In this document: one piece after another, positions 8,898-18,405 of the stretch | Layout: every line of letters begins with the position of its first letter | Numbering within the stretch: position 1 is the first letter of the stretch | NCBI RefSeq assembly: GCF_005116505.1 | Contig: NZ_SWBR01000004.1 | Span: forward strand, 372,001 to 436,000 | DNA from: Pedobacter polaris | Lineage (GTDB): Bacteria > Bacteroidota > Bacteroidia > Sphingobacteriales > Sphingobacteriaceae | Length of the DNA stretch: 64,000 nucleotides | Reading direction: 5' to 3' | The notes under the pieces: generated by a model | What the model was told of the DNA's origin: nothing | Database searches by the model: none | The model's input: the letters and a program-made list of their open reading frames with translations, nothing else | Program-made: the position numbers and the translations under genes

Positions 8898-9557
8898 ATG
8901 CTTGACAAAAACGGAATTGCTAAACGTATAGCAAAAGAAATAAAAGACGGTTATTATGTTAACTTGGGTATTGGCATTCCAACCTTAGTTGCAAATTATA
9001 TCCCAACAGGAATAAATGTTGTTTTGCAATCTGAAAATGGGTTATTAGGCATGGGGCCATTTCCATTTGAAGGTGAAGAAGATCCAGATTTAATTAATGC
9101 GGGCAAGCAAACAATTACCACATTACCGGGATCGTCTATTTTCGATTCTGCTATGAGTTTTGGAATGATTAGAGCCCAAAAGATTGATTTAACAATTTTA
9201 GGAGCTATGGAAGTTTCAGAAAATGGAGATATTGCGAATTGGAAAATCCCTGGTAAGATGGTTAAAGGGATGGGTGGGGCAATGGATTTGGTAGCCTCTG
9301 CTAAAAATATAATCGTGGCAATGCAACATATAAATAAAGCTGGAGAAAGCAAATTATTACCCAATTGTACTTTGCCTTTAACTGGTGTAAAATGCATTAA
9401 AAAAATAGTTACTGAACTAGCAGTGCTAGATATTTTGCCTGAAGGTGGGTTTAAATTATTGGAACGGGCACCAGGTGTTAGTGTTGATTTTATCAGACAA
9501 GCTACTTTAGGAAAACTTTATGCTGATGATAATGTGCCCGAAATGATTCTGGATTAA
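8898..9557 (+). CDS. scoB: 3-oxoacid CoA-transferase subunit B
   Basis: The beta subunit, carrying the catalytic glutamate. In SENGLLGMGPFP the residue E46 (counted from the chosen start) is the one that forms the glutamyl-CoA thioester. Upstream is GYYVNLGIGIPTLVANY. I start at ATG 8898 (MLDKNG); a GTG at 8880 would add six residues that family members lack. The C-terminal GVSVDFIRQATLGKLYADD fits full length. It works as a heteromer with the subunit encoded just upstream. Confidence 0.93.
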   Translation: MLDKNGIAKRIAKEIKDGYYVNLGIGIPTLVANYIPTGINVVLQSENGLLGMGPFPFEGEEDPDLINAGKQTITTLPGSSIFDSAMSFGMIRAQKIDLTILGAMEVSENGDIANWKIPGKMVKGMGGAMDLVASAKNIIVAMQHINKAGESKLLPNCTLPLTGVKCIKKIVTELAVLDILPEGGFKLLERAPGVSVDFIRQATLGKLYADDNVPEMILD

Positions 9558-9565
9558 GAGAAATA

Positions 9566-9684
9566 CGTCATTTCGATACGGAGTTTTTCACGCAGTGAGG
9601 AATCTCTAACTTACTGGAGCAATGAATTTGGTCAGTGGTTCTTTGTGAACAGATTTCTCGTCGCTGCGCTCTGTCGAAATGACG
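9566..9684. repeat. 119-bp imperfect palindrome (MITE-like)
   Basis: CGTCATTTCGA (9566-9576) and TCGAAATGACG (9674-9684) are perfect inverted ends. Inside, GAGGAATCTCTAAC and the CAGATTTCTCGTCGCTGCG region continue partial pairing. It lies between the convergent scoB and uridine kinase genes and has no coding capacity. Confidence 0.65.
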
Positions 9685-9692
9685 GAAAACTC

Positions 9693-10331
9693 TTACTTAC
9701 AATATTTCGTCTTCAGCTCGTCAGAAATTTCTTCTGTAATTCTAATGATATCGTCTGGAGTGTCATTATTGTTGATTATAATTTTGTTGCAATCATCTCT
9801 ATAAGGCAATAGAAATTCTTTGTAAGCTGGTACAACATGATTTTCCCATTTATAAAGTACGTCATCTTCAGGATAACCTCTTTCCATGCCATCTCTTTTA
9901 ATACGACGTTGTAGCGCAACATCTTCATCTGCTTCAATAAAAATTCGCAAACTTAATAGTTCAGAAATCTTTTGAAAATGTAAAATAAATAGCCCCTCAA
10001 CTATTAAAATAGGGGCAGGATTAATTTCTAAAATTTTAACTACAGCAAGTGGATTATTGAAATTGTATTCCTTTTTGTAAACAACATCACCTTTAATTAG
10101 CTTTTTAATGTCAATTAGAAATTGTTCATCATCAATAGTAGAAGGTAAATCAAAGTTGTAAAGTTTGTTTTCTTCTTGTGTCATTTCACCCGCTGGGATG
10201 TAATAATCATCTTGAGATAAAAGTGTTACCTCATCATTTTTAAAATGATGTAAAAAGCTATTTAAGAAAAAAGTTTTACCAGATCCGCTTCCTCCCGCAA
10301 TCCCGATTATTAGAGGTTTATTGTTGTTCAT
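9693..10331 (-). CDS. udk: Uridine kinase
   Basis: The 212-residue protein salvages uridine and cytidine by ATP-dependent phosphorylation. The P-loop GGSGSGKT lies at about residues 13-20, followed by LLSQDDYY, NFDLPSTID and the base-binding VEGLFILHF. RRIKRDGMERGYPEDDVLYKWENHV matches the phosphoribulokinase/uridine kinase lid. Its start lies inside the 3' end of the LysM gene (14-nt overlap), so the two are cotranscribed although their functions are unrelated. Length and motifs are normal. Confidence 0.9.
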   Translation of the reverse strand: MNNNKPLIIGIAGGSGSGKTFFLNSFLHHFKNDEVTLLSQDDYYIPAGEMTQEENKLYNFDLPSTIDDEQFLIDIKKLIKGDVVYKKEYNFNNPLAVVKILEINPAPILIVEGLFILHFQKISELLSLRIFIEADEDVALQRRIKRDGMERGYPEDDVLYKWENHVVPAYKEFLLPYRDDCNKIIINNNDTPDDIIRITEEISDELKTKYCK

Positions 10332-11652
10332 TCTCTTGAGCGCCGTAATTTATATTACAAAAAAATCGTTTGTCTAAAGCACCAACAGCATCTGCTACTG
10401 CTTTTGTCATTACAATGATAACATCTTTTGTCGATTCATTCTCTGTAAATTTACCAACAACCTTTGCAAAGGCAGAACGGTTGGTCATAGGATTAGTCAC
10501 TTTGATGATTGTTCCAACCGGAGCACTACGGTGTAAAACCAACATTTTATTTGGATCTAAATCTTGATCTGCAATCCAAATGGCAGTTCCTTTTTCTTCT
10601 ACCTGGGTAATGCCGTATTTGCTTGCTGGATATTTTAAATTAGGATCTTTTATAGTATTTGGATTGGTTGTTGGACTATCATCTTCTGTACCAGCATCTG
10701 TGCCCTCCAAGGTTTTTGCATCTTTTATAATTAACTTTTGACCAGTAACAACTTCATTTGCACTTAAATTGTTTGCTGTTTTAAGCTGATAAGTAGTTAA
10801 GCCGTATTTTTTTGCAATGGAATAAATTGTCTCACCCACAATTACGGTATGTTCAAACCCTCCACTATTATTTACGTTCGTTTGGACTGGTTGTTCTTTA
10901 TTAGCTTTAAGGCTGGGTTTTACACTTGGTAATACAACAACATTTTCAGGAGCTGTACCTAAAGAAACTGGATTTGTAGAAGATATTTTTAATACCTGCC
11001 CGATTCTTAAATTATTAGAAGAAAGACCGTTTATCCTTTTAATCTCCTCTACAGTTGTACCATACTTTTCTGCTATTAAATTTAAATTCTCTTTAGCCTT
11101 AATGGTATGCTCAACATTTGCTATAGCTTCGTTTGTGGTTGTTTTATTGTCAATAACAATTTTTTCAGAAGGAGGGGTTTTAGCTTCAGCTATTGGAATG
11201 GCAACATTTTCATTTGTAGGAATTTTTAAAACCTGACCAATCTGTAAGTTGATAGATCTAAGTCCATTTACCCTTTTAATTTCATCAACTGTAGTTCCAT
11301 ATCTTTCAGCAAGCATATTTAGGTTATCCTTTGCTTTAATTGTATAATCGATAACAGCGGCAGAATTTGTTGGTGCAGGTGAAGAAATAGCAGTAAAGGA
11401 AATCTCTGTTGGAACTTTTATAACAATTCCAACCTGAAGTAATTTACTTTCATTAAAAGTCATTACATCTTTATAACCTACCCTATATTTTTTCGCTATA
11501 GAGTAATATGTTTCTTTCGCTTCAACTTTATGAATGATCAATTTTTTGCCTTTATTATTCTCAACTCCAATTGAATCAATTGTGTTGCTGGCATAAACCA
11601 CAGAAATGTTTGCTAAAAGACCCGCCAATAATAGTGTATATATTTTATGCAT
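10318..11652 (-). CDS. LysM-repeat peptidoglycan-binding protein with RlpA-like C-terminus
   Basis: The 444-residue exported protein has a signal peptide ending near YASN (residue 22). It has four LysM repeats at about 40-81, 102-145, 182-223 and 267-310, with the YSIAKKYRV/LAERYGT/IAEKYGT/YSIAKKYGL pattern, joined by Ser/Thr/Pro/Val linkers. The last about 100 residues (GTAIWIADQDLDPNKMLVLHRSAPVGT onward, split by the Gly-Thr turn) look like a double-psi beta barrel of RlpA type, which in relatives binds or cleaves denuded glycan. The catalytic aspartate was not confirmed. A cell-wall remodelling or anchoring role is inferred. Confidence 0.85.
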   Translation of the reverse strand: MHKIYTLLLAGLLANISVVYASNTIDSIGVENNKGKKLIIHKVEAKETYYSIAKKYRVGYKDVMTFNESKLLQVGIVIKVPTEISFTAISSPAPTNSAAVIDYTIKAKDNLNMLAERYGTTVDEIKRVNGLRSINLQIGQVLKIPTNENVAIPIAEAKTPPSEKIVIDNKTTTNEAIANVEHTIKAKENLNLIAEKYGTTVEEIKRINGLSSNNLRIGQVLKISSTNPVSLGTAPENVVVLPSVKPSLKANKEQPVQTNVNNSGGFEHTVIVGETIYSIAKKYGLTTYQLKTANNLSANEVVTGQKLIIKDAKTLEGTDAGTEDDSPTTNPNTIKDPNLKYPASKYGITQVEEKGTAIWIADQDLDPNKMLVLHRSAPVGTIIKVTNPMTNRSAFAKVVGKFTENESTKDVIIVMTKAVADAVGALDKRFFCNINYGAQENEQQ

Positions 11653-11824
11653 TAAATTCTTGAAATATTTGGAACGACAATTATACGAAAATAAATTTTT
11701 AGGTTAACCGCGATTATAAAACGTTAATATGACACATCTATTGTACGAATTTTCCATTTTTGGTAAACTATTCGCTACAACTATTTGTTGTATTAGAAAT
11801 TAGAAACCATCAAAATTAAATACC

Positions 11825-12304
11825 ATGGACGCAAAAGAAATAAGCTTAAGCGAGAAAAAAGTAAAACCAGTAGTTGATATGTTAAATGATTATTTAGCAA
11901 ATTACCATATTCATTATCAGAAATTAAGAGGTTGCCACTGGAATATTAAAGGCCAAAACTTTTTCACCCTTCATGTGAAGTTCGAAGAATTATATACAAA
12001 TGCACAATTAACAATTGACGAAATAGCCGAACGCGTTTTAACTTTAGGGAAACCACCTCATAGTCGCTTTGCAGATTATATTAAAGAATCTACAATTAAA
12101 GAAGTTGATACCATTGGAATGCAAGATTTGAAAATGGTTGATGAAGTTTTAGAAGATATGGCAAAATTGATCCAGATTGAACGAGATTTATTAGATGCAT
12201 CTGATTCTGCAGGCGATGACGGTACAAATGATATGGTAAACCGCTTTATGCAATTTAAAGAAAAAACAACTTGGATGTTACGCTCTTTTGCTGGCAAAAA
12301 ATAA
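11825..12304 (+). CDS. dps: Dps family DNA-protection ferritin
   Basis: The 159-residue ferritin-like four-helix protein contains the Dps ferroxidase segment GCHWNIKGQNFFTLHVKFEE and then TIDEIAERVLTLG. The His of HWNIKG and the Asp/Glu of the second motif come from neighbouring subunits and form the inter-subunit iron site. It assembles into 12-mers that store iron and protect DNA under oxidative stress or starvation. It stands alone with a strong terminator. Lys-rich ends suit DNA binding. Confidence 0.93.
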   Translation: MDAKEISLSEKKVKPVVDMLNDYLANYHIHYQKLRGCHWNIKGQNFFTLHVKFEELYTNAQLTIDEIAERVLTLGKPPHSRFADYIKESTIKEVDTIGMQDLKMVDEVLEDMAKLIQIERDLLDASDSAGDDGTNDMVNRFMQFKEKTTWMLRSFAGKK

Positions 12305-12321
12305 AAGATAAATTTTAATTG

Positions 12322-12371
12322 GCCGTAGATTAGCAGATTGATATAAAAATCTGTTAATCTATGGCTTTTTT
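12322..12371 (+). terminator. Terminator after dps
   Basis: An 18-nt arm at 12322-12339 pairs with 12348-12365 (two wobble pairs), with an 8-nt loop and a TTTTTT run. It is one of the strongest hairpins in the window. Confidence 0.85.
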
Positions 12372-12404
12372 GTTTTAGAGCATACTAAATATTTATCTTT
12401 GAAG

Positions 12405-14240
12405 ATGGGTTACAAAAATTTAGCCGAATGTGTTGCAGACCTAGAAAGAAATGGTCATTTAATCCGAATTAAAGAAGAAGTAGATCCTTACTTAGAAATG
12501 GCAGCTATCCATTTGAGGGTTTATGAGAACGGAGGTCCCGCATTATTATTTGAAAACGTAAAAGGAAGTAAGTTTCCGGCAGTTTCTAACTTATTTGGAA
12601 CACTAGAACGGTCTAAATTTATGTTTCGGGATAGCTTGGACAAAGTTGAACAACTCGTTTCTTTACGTTCTGATCCAATTAAAGCTTTAAAAAATCCATT
12701 TAAATATACTGGTTCAGCATTAACTGCATTATCGGCTTTGCCTTTGAAACAATCTTTATTTAAAAGTAATTTTCAAAAGACGTCCATTAGCAGCTTACCT
12801 CAAATTGTAAATTGGCCCATGGATGGTGGTCCTTTTATTACAATGCCACAGGTTTTTACAGAAGATATTGATAAACCAGGTGTGATGAATGGTAATTTAG
12901 GAATGTACCGAATTCAATTAGCTGGCAACGATTATGCAACTGATAAGGAAATCGGATTGCACTATCAAATTCATAGAGGTATAGGTGTGCATCAAACTAA
13001 GGCTAACGCTAAAGGAGAGCCTTTAAAAGTGAGCATATTTGTAGGTGGACCACCATCACATCCCCTAGCTGCGGTTATGCCATTACCTGAAGGATTATCT
13101 GAACTTACTTTTGCGGGCGCTTTAGGAAACAGACGATTTAGATATTTTTACGATGACGAAGGTTTTTGCATTTCAGCTGATGCTGATTTTGTAATTACAG
13201 GAACTGTTTATCCACACGAAAATAAACCAGAAGGCCCTTTTGGAGACCATTTAGGCTATTATAGCCTTACACATCCATTTCCTTTAATGAAAGTGCATAA
13301 TGTGTATCATAAAAAAGATGCAATATGGTCTTTCACAGTGGTAGGCAGACCTCCACAGGAGGATACTAGCTTTGGAGCCTTGATTCATGAAATTACTGGA
13401 TCGGCAATCCCACAAGAGATACCGGGTTTAAAAGAAGTAAATGCTGTAGATGCTGCTGGAGTTCATCCGCTTTTGTTCGCAATTGGTAGTGAGCGGTATA
13501 CACCTTATTTAAAAGATAGAAAACCTCAAGAAATATTAACCATTGCCAATCATATTTTAGGTAAAAACCAACTTAGTCTTGCTAAATATTTATTTATCTC
13601 TGCCAGAGAAGATAATGAAGCGCTAAGCACAAATAATATTAAAGATTTTCTTCAGCACATGCTGGAAAGAATTGACCTAACAAAAGACTTGCATTTTTAT
13701 ACTAATACTACAATTGATACTTTAGATTACTCTGGTGAGGGTTTAAATGCAGGTTCTAAAATTGTATTTGCAGCTGCAGGAGAGAAGAGGAGAGACTTGA
13801 TGAGAAACCTTCCGAGTGATTTTAGTTTACCAGAAGGATTTGGAAAATTTGCCATAGCAATTCCGGGTGTTTTAGCTATACAAGCGAACCCTTATACAGA
13901 TTATAAATTGGCTAAAAATGATATAGACAGGTTAAAAGAAAATTTAAAAAATACAGACCTTTCTAATCTACCAATGATTATTGTTTGTGATGATGCTGAA
14001 TTTACTGCAGCAACAATTAATAATTTAGTGTGGGTTACTTTTACAAGAAGCAATCCTGCAGTAGATATTGATGGAGTTGATGACTTTACCATTAATAAAC
14101 ATTGGGGTTGCAATGGTCCATTAATTATCGATGCTCGTAAAAAACCACATCATGCACCAGAATTAATTAAAGATCCAGAAACTGAGAAGAGAATAAATAG
14201 ATTTGCCGAAAAGGGAGGTTCCTTATTTGGAATTATCTAA
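12405..14240 (+). CDS. UbiD family prenylated-FMN decarboxylase
   Basis: The protein is 611 residues from the ATG at 12405; a TTG two codons upstream is less likely. It has the three-domain UbiD layout, with NLGMYRIQL, the GGPPSHPLAAVMPLPEG loop and the signature KPEGPFGDHLGYYS, which contributes the catalytic acid. A WGCNGPLIIDARKK ending is typical of the long Bacteroidota form often labelled menaquinone-related decarboxylase. It would use prenylated FMN to decarboxylate an aromatic or unsaturated acid. No UbiX flavin prenyltransferase is in the window and the substrate cannot be told. Confidence 0.85.
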   Translation: MGYKNLAECVADLERNGHLIRIKEEVDPYLEMAAIHLRVYENGGPALLFENVKGSKFPAVSNLFGTLERSKFMFRDSLDKVEQLVSLRSDPIKALKNPFKYTGSALTALSALPLKQSLFKSNFQKTSISSLPQIVNWPMDGGPFITMPQVFTEDIDKPGVMNGNLGMYRIQLAGNDYATDKEIGLHYQIHRGIGVHQTKANAKGEPLKVSIFVGGPPSHPLAAVMPLPEGLSELTFAGALGNRRFRYFYDDEGFCISADADFVITGTVYPHENKPEGPFGDHLGYYSLTHPFPLMKVHNVYHKKDAIWSFTVVGRPPQEDTSFGALIHEITGSAIPQEIPGLKEVNAVDAAGVHPLLFAIGSERYTPYLKDRKPQEILTIANHILGKNQLSLAKYLFISAREDNEALSTNNIKDFLQHMLERIDLTKDLHFYTNTTIDTLDYSGEGLNAGSKIVFAAAGEKRRDLMRNLPSDFSLPEGFGKFAIAIPGVLAIQANPYTDYKLAKNDIDRLKENLKNTDLSNLPMIIVCDDAEFTAATINNLVWVTFTRSNPAVDIDGVDDFTINKHWGCNGPLIIDARKKPHHAPELIKDPETEKRINRFAEKGGSLFGII

Positions 14241-14241
14241 T

Positions 14242-14277
14242 AAAAAAACCATTTGGGTGTCCAAATGGTTTTTTTTA
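14242..14277. terminator. Bidirectional terminator between convergent genes
   Basis: AACCATTTGG (14247-14256) and CCAAATGGTT (14261-14270) form a 10-bp stem with a GTGT loop. It is flanked by a run of A on the left and T on the right, so it works for the decarboxylase on the plus strand and the porin gene on the minus strand. Confidence 0.85.
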
Positions 14278-14294
14278 TTAATATAATAGTACTA

Positions 14295-15806
14295 TTAAAA
14301 TCTTAGTCCTAAGGTTAAGAATACATTGTTTCTTGTGTTTTTAACATCCGCAGTTGGTTCAGTACCAGTACTTAAATTGTAAGGGCTAAAAGTATTATTT
14401 GTTTCAACTCTTTGATATGCTAAATCTACATAGTAGTTATTTACTCTGTATCCCAAGCCACCACTGTACATTTTAGTGTCAAAGAAACCATCTTCATCAG
14501 TTTTATAAGGACTTCCATTTAAGCCGTAACCTGCTCTTAAACTTAAGTTGTTAATTTTATACTCACCACCAACTCTATAGTTAACTGCACTTTTGTAATT
14601 ATTTCTAATGTCAGCATTATTTCTTCTAAACAAATCATTATCTCCATTGCCAGAATTAGAAGAAAGTCTTGTGCTTGCATAGTCTATAAAATCAACATCT
14701 GCAGAAATAATAGCTTGACTACCTATTACATAACTTGCACCTAAAGATCCTTTTAAAGGAGTTCTTAAGTTATAAGTAAAATCATAAGTTTCGGTATTAG
14801 TAGTTCCTCTTATTGTTCCGCGGTTATCAAGCCCCTCAGTATAACTGTCATCAATAACGAACCAAGTAGGTGTTTGTAAGGTTGCGCCCAACCTAAGCCC
14901 CTCTGCTGCACGCACTATTACTCCAATTCTACCGTTTACACCTGATCCTTTAGTGATTTGACTTTGGTTAAATAATAGTTTATAGTTGATGTTTGCACCA
15001 GTTAAAGCGCCAGTGCCGTCATATTCCCTAGCTTTACCAGCTTCTTCATATTGTGCATCAGTTGTATATCTTAAATCAACTAAACCAAGACTTGCGCCAA
15101 TATAAATTTGGTTTGAAATGTTTGCAGCTGCAGAAAAATTAAACTCAGATACTGATCCAGATTTAACTTCATTTTTTCGCTGTGCATTACTTTGGGTTGC
15201 ATCAGCAAATGTTTCAGGAAAATAATTGCCAGCTACATTGTCATAACTTATCAAATAATTATCATAAGCCATTCTTTCTAAACTTCCTTCTGCTAAATTA
15301 CTAGGCAAAGTTGAGCCAGCTATTTCAGCAAAATAATCAGCAATGGAGTTTTTATTATTATTTCCACCATAATTAATCTCCGTATTGTAGTCGTTATTTC
15401 TACTATAACCAATACCAAAAACTGCACTTATCAATCCTTTTTTAGTGTCTTGTCCTTTTTGTTTATACATAGGGGCATAAAAAACTGCACCTAATTGATT
15501 GATGTTAAGTTGACTTTTGTTTGTATTTGTATTTTGGTTTAAATAAGTTGCATCCATGCTACCTTGATTAAATTCTGGGGTTAAGCTAAATTCAGATTTA
15601 GTAAATAAACCTAAACCAGCAGGATTTCCACCCAATGAGCTCATGTCTCCTCCAACACCAATTTGTGCATTTCCCATAGCTTTAAAACGAGAAGTGCTAC
15701 CATAATTAGTTTGAGAAAAACGTAATGCATCGCTCGCATATTGAGCGTAAGTATTGCTTGTGGTAGCTACTATAGCTACCACAAACATTAATATAATTTT
15801 TTTCAT
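14295..15806 (-). CDS. OmpP1/FadL-like outer membrane transport protein
   Basis: The 503-residue beta-barrel protein has a signal peptide MKKIILMFVVAIVATTSNTYAQ. An N-terminal FKAMGNAQIGVGGDMSSLGGNPAGLGLFTKSEF stretch (in two halves either side of GG) is the FadL-family plug with the N-P-A-G turn. Alternating aromatic strands follow, ending in NVFLTLGLRF with a C-terminal phenylalanine, the usual outer membrane insertion signal. FadL-like channels admit hydrophobic compounds; the substrate is unknown. It is 20 nt downstream of the Tyr/Gly-rich lipoprotein gene and probably shares its transcript. Confidence 0.88.
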   Translation of the reverse strand: MKKIILMFVVAIVATTSNTYAQYASDALRFSQTNYGSTSRFKAMGNAQIGVGGDMSSLGGNPAGLGLFTKSEFSLTPEFNQGSMDATYLNQNTNTNKSQLNINQLGAVFYAPMYKQKGQDTKKGLISAVFGIGYSRNNDYNTEINYGGNNNKNSIADYFAEIAGSTLPSNLAEGSLERMAYDNYLISYDNVAGNYFPETFADATQSNAQRKNEVKSGSVSEFNFSAAANISNQIYIGASLGLVDLRYTTDAQYEEAGKAREYDGTGALTGANINYKLLFNQSQITKGSGVNGRIGVIVRAAEGLRLGATLQTPTWFVIDDSYTEGLDNRGTIRGTTNTETYDFTYNLRTPLKGSLGASYVIGSQAIISADVDFIDYASTRLSSNSGNGDNDLFRRNNADIRNNYKSAVNYRVGGEYKINNLSLRAGYGLNGSPYKTDEDGFFDTKMYSGGLGYRVNNYYVDLAYQRVETNNTFSPYNLSTGTEPTADVKNTRNNVFLTLGLRF

Positions 15807-15826
15807 GTGTGTTGTGTTAATTTAGA

Positions 15827-16735
15827 TTATCTACCACCTCTTGTTGGTCGGCCACCACCGCCGCCTCCGCTACTGCCACCAGAGCTTTCGCCTCTACTAC
15901 CGCCACTTGAAGGAGGTGGAGAGCTTTGTTGAGGAGGTGGGCTATACGTTGGAGCTGGTCTAGAAGGAGCTTCACTTCTAGTTGGTCTAGATTCTGTTGT
16001 AGTTGATCGTGTCGGCCTATCGTTACTTGTACCTGTTGGACGAGAAGAGCTTCCATTTGAAGGATTATAGCTTTCTGCTCTACTTCTGCTTACACTACCA
16101 TTATTAGGTGAACCATAAGTGTTCGATCTAGAAGGTGTTCCTAACGCTGATCCAGCACCATAATTTGATCTTCCACCTCTGTTAAATCCATTTTCGCCAC
16201 CTCTGTCAGGTCTTGAACCGTAGTTTGGATTATATGTGTTTCTGCCAGCATAATAGCCGCCACCTCCATAATAACCTCCGCCATAGTAACCACCACCATA
16301 TGGATTATATGAATAATAACCCCAATTGTAAGGATATCCTAAGCCATAATAGTTATAGCCTAAAAAGCCCCAATTAGTATAAGGATAGTAACCCCAATTA
16401 TTATAACCTAAGCCATAATATGAATTATAACCATAATAATTGTAGTAAGGATCATAATAGCCTCTCCACTGATTGCCATAATAAAATCTATCTATGCGAG
16501 AATAATAATCCATGTCGTATCTAGGATCTGTTTTCCCATAGTAGTCAGAATTTGAATCATCTGTGGTTTGTGTGTTTTGAACAGGTGTTGCAGGCTTGTA
16601 TTCTTTAGCTTGTGCAGTTGTGTTGTACACATCATCCTGAATTGCACTGTTTTGTGCTAATTTAGGAGTTGAGCAGGAGGTAACAATCAAGGCTGTTACC
16701 ACCAGCATTCCGGTTAATAATTGGTTAGGTTTCAT
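15827..16735 (-). CDS. Tyr/Gly/Ser-rich low-complexity lipoprotein
   Basis: The 302-residue protein starts with lipoprotein signal MKPNQLLTGMLVVTALIVTSC (cysteine 21 follows VTS). After a polar linker, residues about 75-165 are extremely Tyr/Gly/Asn-rich (repeated YYG, YNY, NWGYY units), and the remainder is Ser/Arg/Pro/Gly-rich, ending in a glycine run with RPTRGGR. There is no enzyme motif. Such sequences suggest a surface or stalk-like disordered polymer. Its partner downstream is an outer membrane porin, so exposure at the outer membrane is likely. I do not recognise a named family. Confidence 0.75.
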   Translation of the reverse strand: MKPNQLLTGMLVVTALIVTSCSTPKLAQNSAIQDDVYNTTAQAKEYKPATPVQNTQTTDDSNSDYYGKTDPRYDMDYYSRIDRFYYGNQWRGYYDPYYNYYGYNSYYGLGYNNWGYYPYTNWGFLGYNYYGLGYPYNWGYYSYNPYGGGYYGGGYYGGGGYYAGRNTYNPNYGSRPDRGGENGFNRGGRSNYGAGSALGTPSRSNTYGSPNNGSVSRSRAESYNPSNGSSSRPTGTSNDRPTRSTTTESRPTRSEAPSRPAPTYSPPPQQSSPPPSSGGSRGESSGGSSGGGGGGRPTRGGR

Positions 16736-16840
16736 TTTATGTGTGTTTTGTTTGTGTGCTAAATTAAATTGTAGCTATAAATTTATAGCTTTGTAAACAA
16801 CTTTACAAGAAATTTAACACAAAAAACGTTCCAAATAGTT

Positions 16841-18313
16841 ATGAGCAAAGGTATTACGAGTAAAAATGACGATTATTCTCAATGGTATAACGATATTGTT
16901 ATAAAGGCAGATCTTGCAGAGCATTCTTCTGTAAAAGGTTGTATGGTAATTAAGCCATACGGCTACTCAATTTGGGAGAAAATGCAGGCAGTTTTAGATC
17001 ATAAATTTAAAGAAACTGGTCATAGTAATGCTTACTTCCCCTTGTTTATTCCTAAGTCTTATTTTTCTAAGGAAGCAGCTCACGTTGAGGGCTTTGCAAC
17101 TGAATGCGCAGTTGTTACACATTATCGTTTAAAAAATGACGGTAATGGAAATATTGTGGTTGATGAAACTGCAAAACTGGAAGAAGAATTGATCGTACGT
17201 CCAACATCAGAAACCATTATTTGGAATACCTACAGAGGTTGGATAGAATCTTATAGAGATTTACCTTTATTAATCAATCAATGGGCAAATGTAGTTCGTT
17301 GGGAAATGAGAACACGCTTGTTTTTGCGTACTACTGAATTTTTATGGCAAGAAGGCCATACCGCCCATGCAACCTCTCAAGAAGCAGTTGAAGAAACAGA
17401 AAGAATGTTAGATGTTTATGCAGATTTTGCAGAAAATTTCATGGCTGTTCCAGTTGTTAAAGGAAAAAAAACACCAACAGAGCGTTTCGCAGGTGCGTTA
17501 GACACTTATTGTATTGAAGCTTTAATGCAAGATGGAAAAGCTTTGCAAGCAGGAACATCTCACTTTTTAGGACAGAATTTTGCAAAAGCATTTGATGTAA
17601 AATTTACCAGTAAAGAAGGAAAACTAGAGCATGTTTGGGCTACATCTTGGGGTGTATCTACCCGCTTAATAGGTGCTTTAATTATGGCACATAGTGATGA
17701 TGCAGGTTTGGTATTACCTCCAAAATTAGCTCCAATCCAAGTGGTAATTGTTCCAATATATAAGGGAGAGGAAGATCTTGCTAAAATCTCAACTTTTGTT
17801 GATGTATTAATGTTGAAATTAAAGGCAATGGGTATCTCTGTAAAATATGACAGTAGAGATAGCCAGCGTCCAGGGTTTAAATTTGCAGAATATGAATTAA
17901 AAGGGGTTCCGATTCGATTGGCTATTGGTGGCAGAGATATGGAAAATAAAACAGTAGAATTGGCAAGGAGAGATACTAGAGAAAAATTCACTGTTCCACA
18001 AGAAGGACTAGATATTTATATTGCAAATTTATTAAATGAGATACAAGAGAATATCTATAATAAAGCATATCAATTTAGAGAAGAACATATTACCGAAGCT
18101 AACTCTTACGAAGAATTTAAAGCATTGTTAGATGATAAAACTGGCTTTATTTCTGCCCATTGGGATGGTACTGCTGAAACAGAAAAACAGATTAAAGAAG
18201 AAACAAAGGCAACGATTAGATGTATTCCTCTTAACAATAAACAAGAAGATGGTGTTTGCATAAAAACAGGAAAACCATCAACTCAAAGGGTATTGTTCGC
18301 GAGAGCCTATTAA
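16841..18313 (+). CDS. proS: Prolyl-tRNA synthetase (short, archaeal/eukaryotic-type)
   Basis: The 490-residue class II synthetase charges tRNA-Pro. Motif 2 is seen in VVRWEMRTRLFLRTTEFLWQ and motif 3 in GVSTRLIGALIMAHSDDAG (about residues 267-285). An anticodon-binding domain follows (QVVIVPIYKGEEDL, ESLAR-like RLAIGGRDMENKTVELARRD) and the C-terminal zinc-type domain ends in CIKTGKPSTQRVLFARAY. It lacks the editing insertion of the long bacterial form. The cognate tRNA-Pro genes lie at 32.4-32.6 kb. Confidence 0.96.
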   Translation: MSKGITSKNDDYSQWYNDIVIKADLAEHSSVKGCMVIKPYGYSIWEKMQAVLDHKFKETGHSNAYFPLFIPKSYFSKEAAHVEGFATECAVVTHYRLKNDGNGNIVVDETAKLEEELIVRPTSETIIWNTYRGWIESYRDLPLLINQWANVVRWEMRTRLFLRTTEFLWQEGHTAHATSQEAVEETERMLDVYADFAENFMAVPVVKGKKTPTERFAGALDTYCIEALMQDGKALQAGTSHFLGQNFAKAFDVKFTSKEGKLEHVWATSWGVSTRLIGALIMAHSDDAGLVLPPKLAPIQVVIVPIYKGEEDLAKISTFVDVLMLKLKAMGISVKYDSRDSQRPGFKFAEYELKGVPIRLAIGGRDMENKTVELARRDTREKFTVPQEGLDIYIANLLNEIQENIYNKAYQFREEHITEANSYEEFKALLDDKTGFISAHWDGTAETEKQIKEETKATIRCIPLNNKQEDGVCIKTGKPSTQRVLFARAY

Positions 18314-18405
18314 TAGAATTGAGATATGCGTATTGCATATAGAGATGTAGAACTAATTTAATAGCTCGAATTTCTCACTACGCAATATTTAATACGTCAT
18401 ACGAA

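Noticed and set aside
15817..16056. Gln/Val/Ala-rich 79-residue frame on the minus strand
   Set aside because: It is an alternate frame through the low-complexity tail of the Tyr/Gly-rich lipoprotein gene, which has a signal peptide and a better start.
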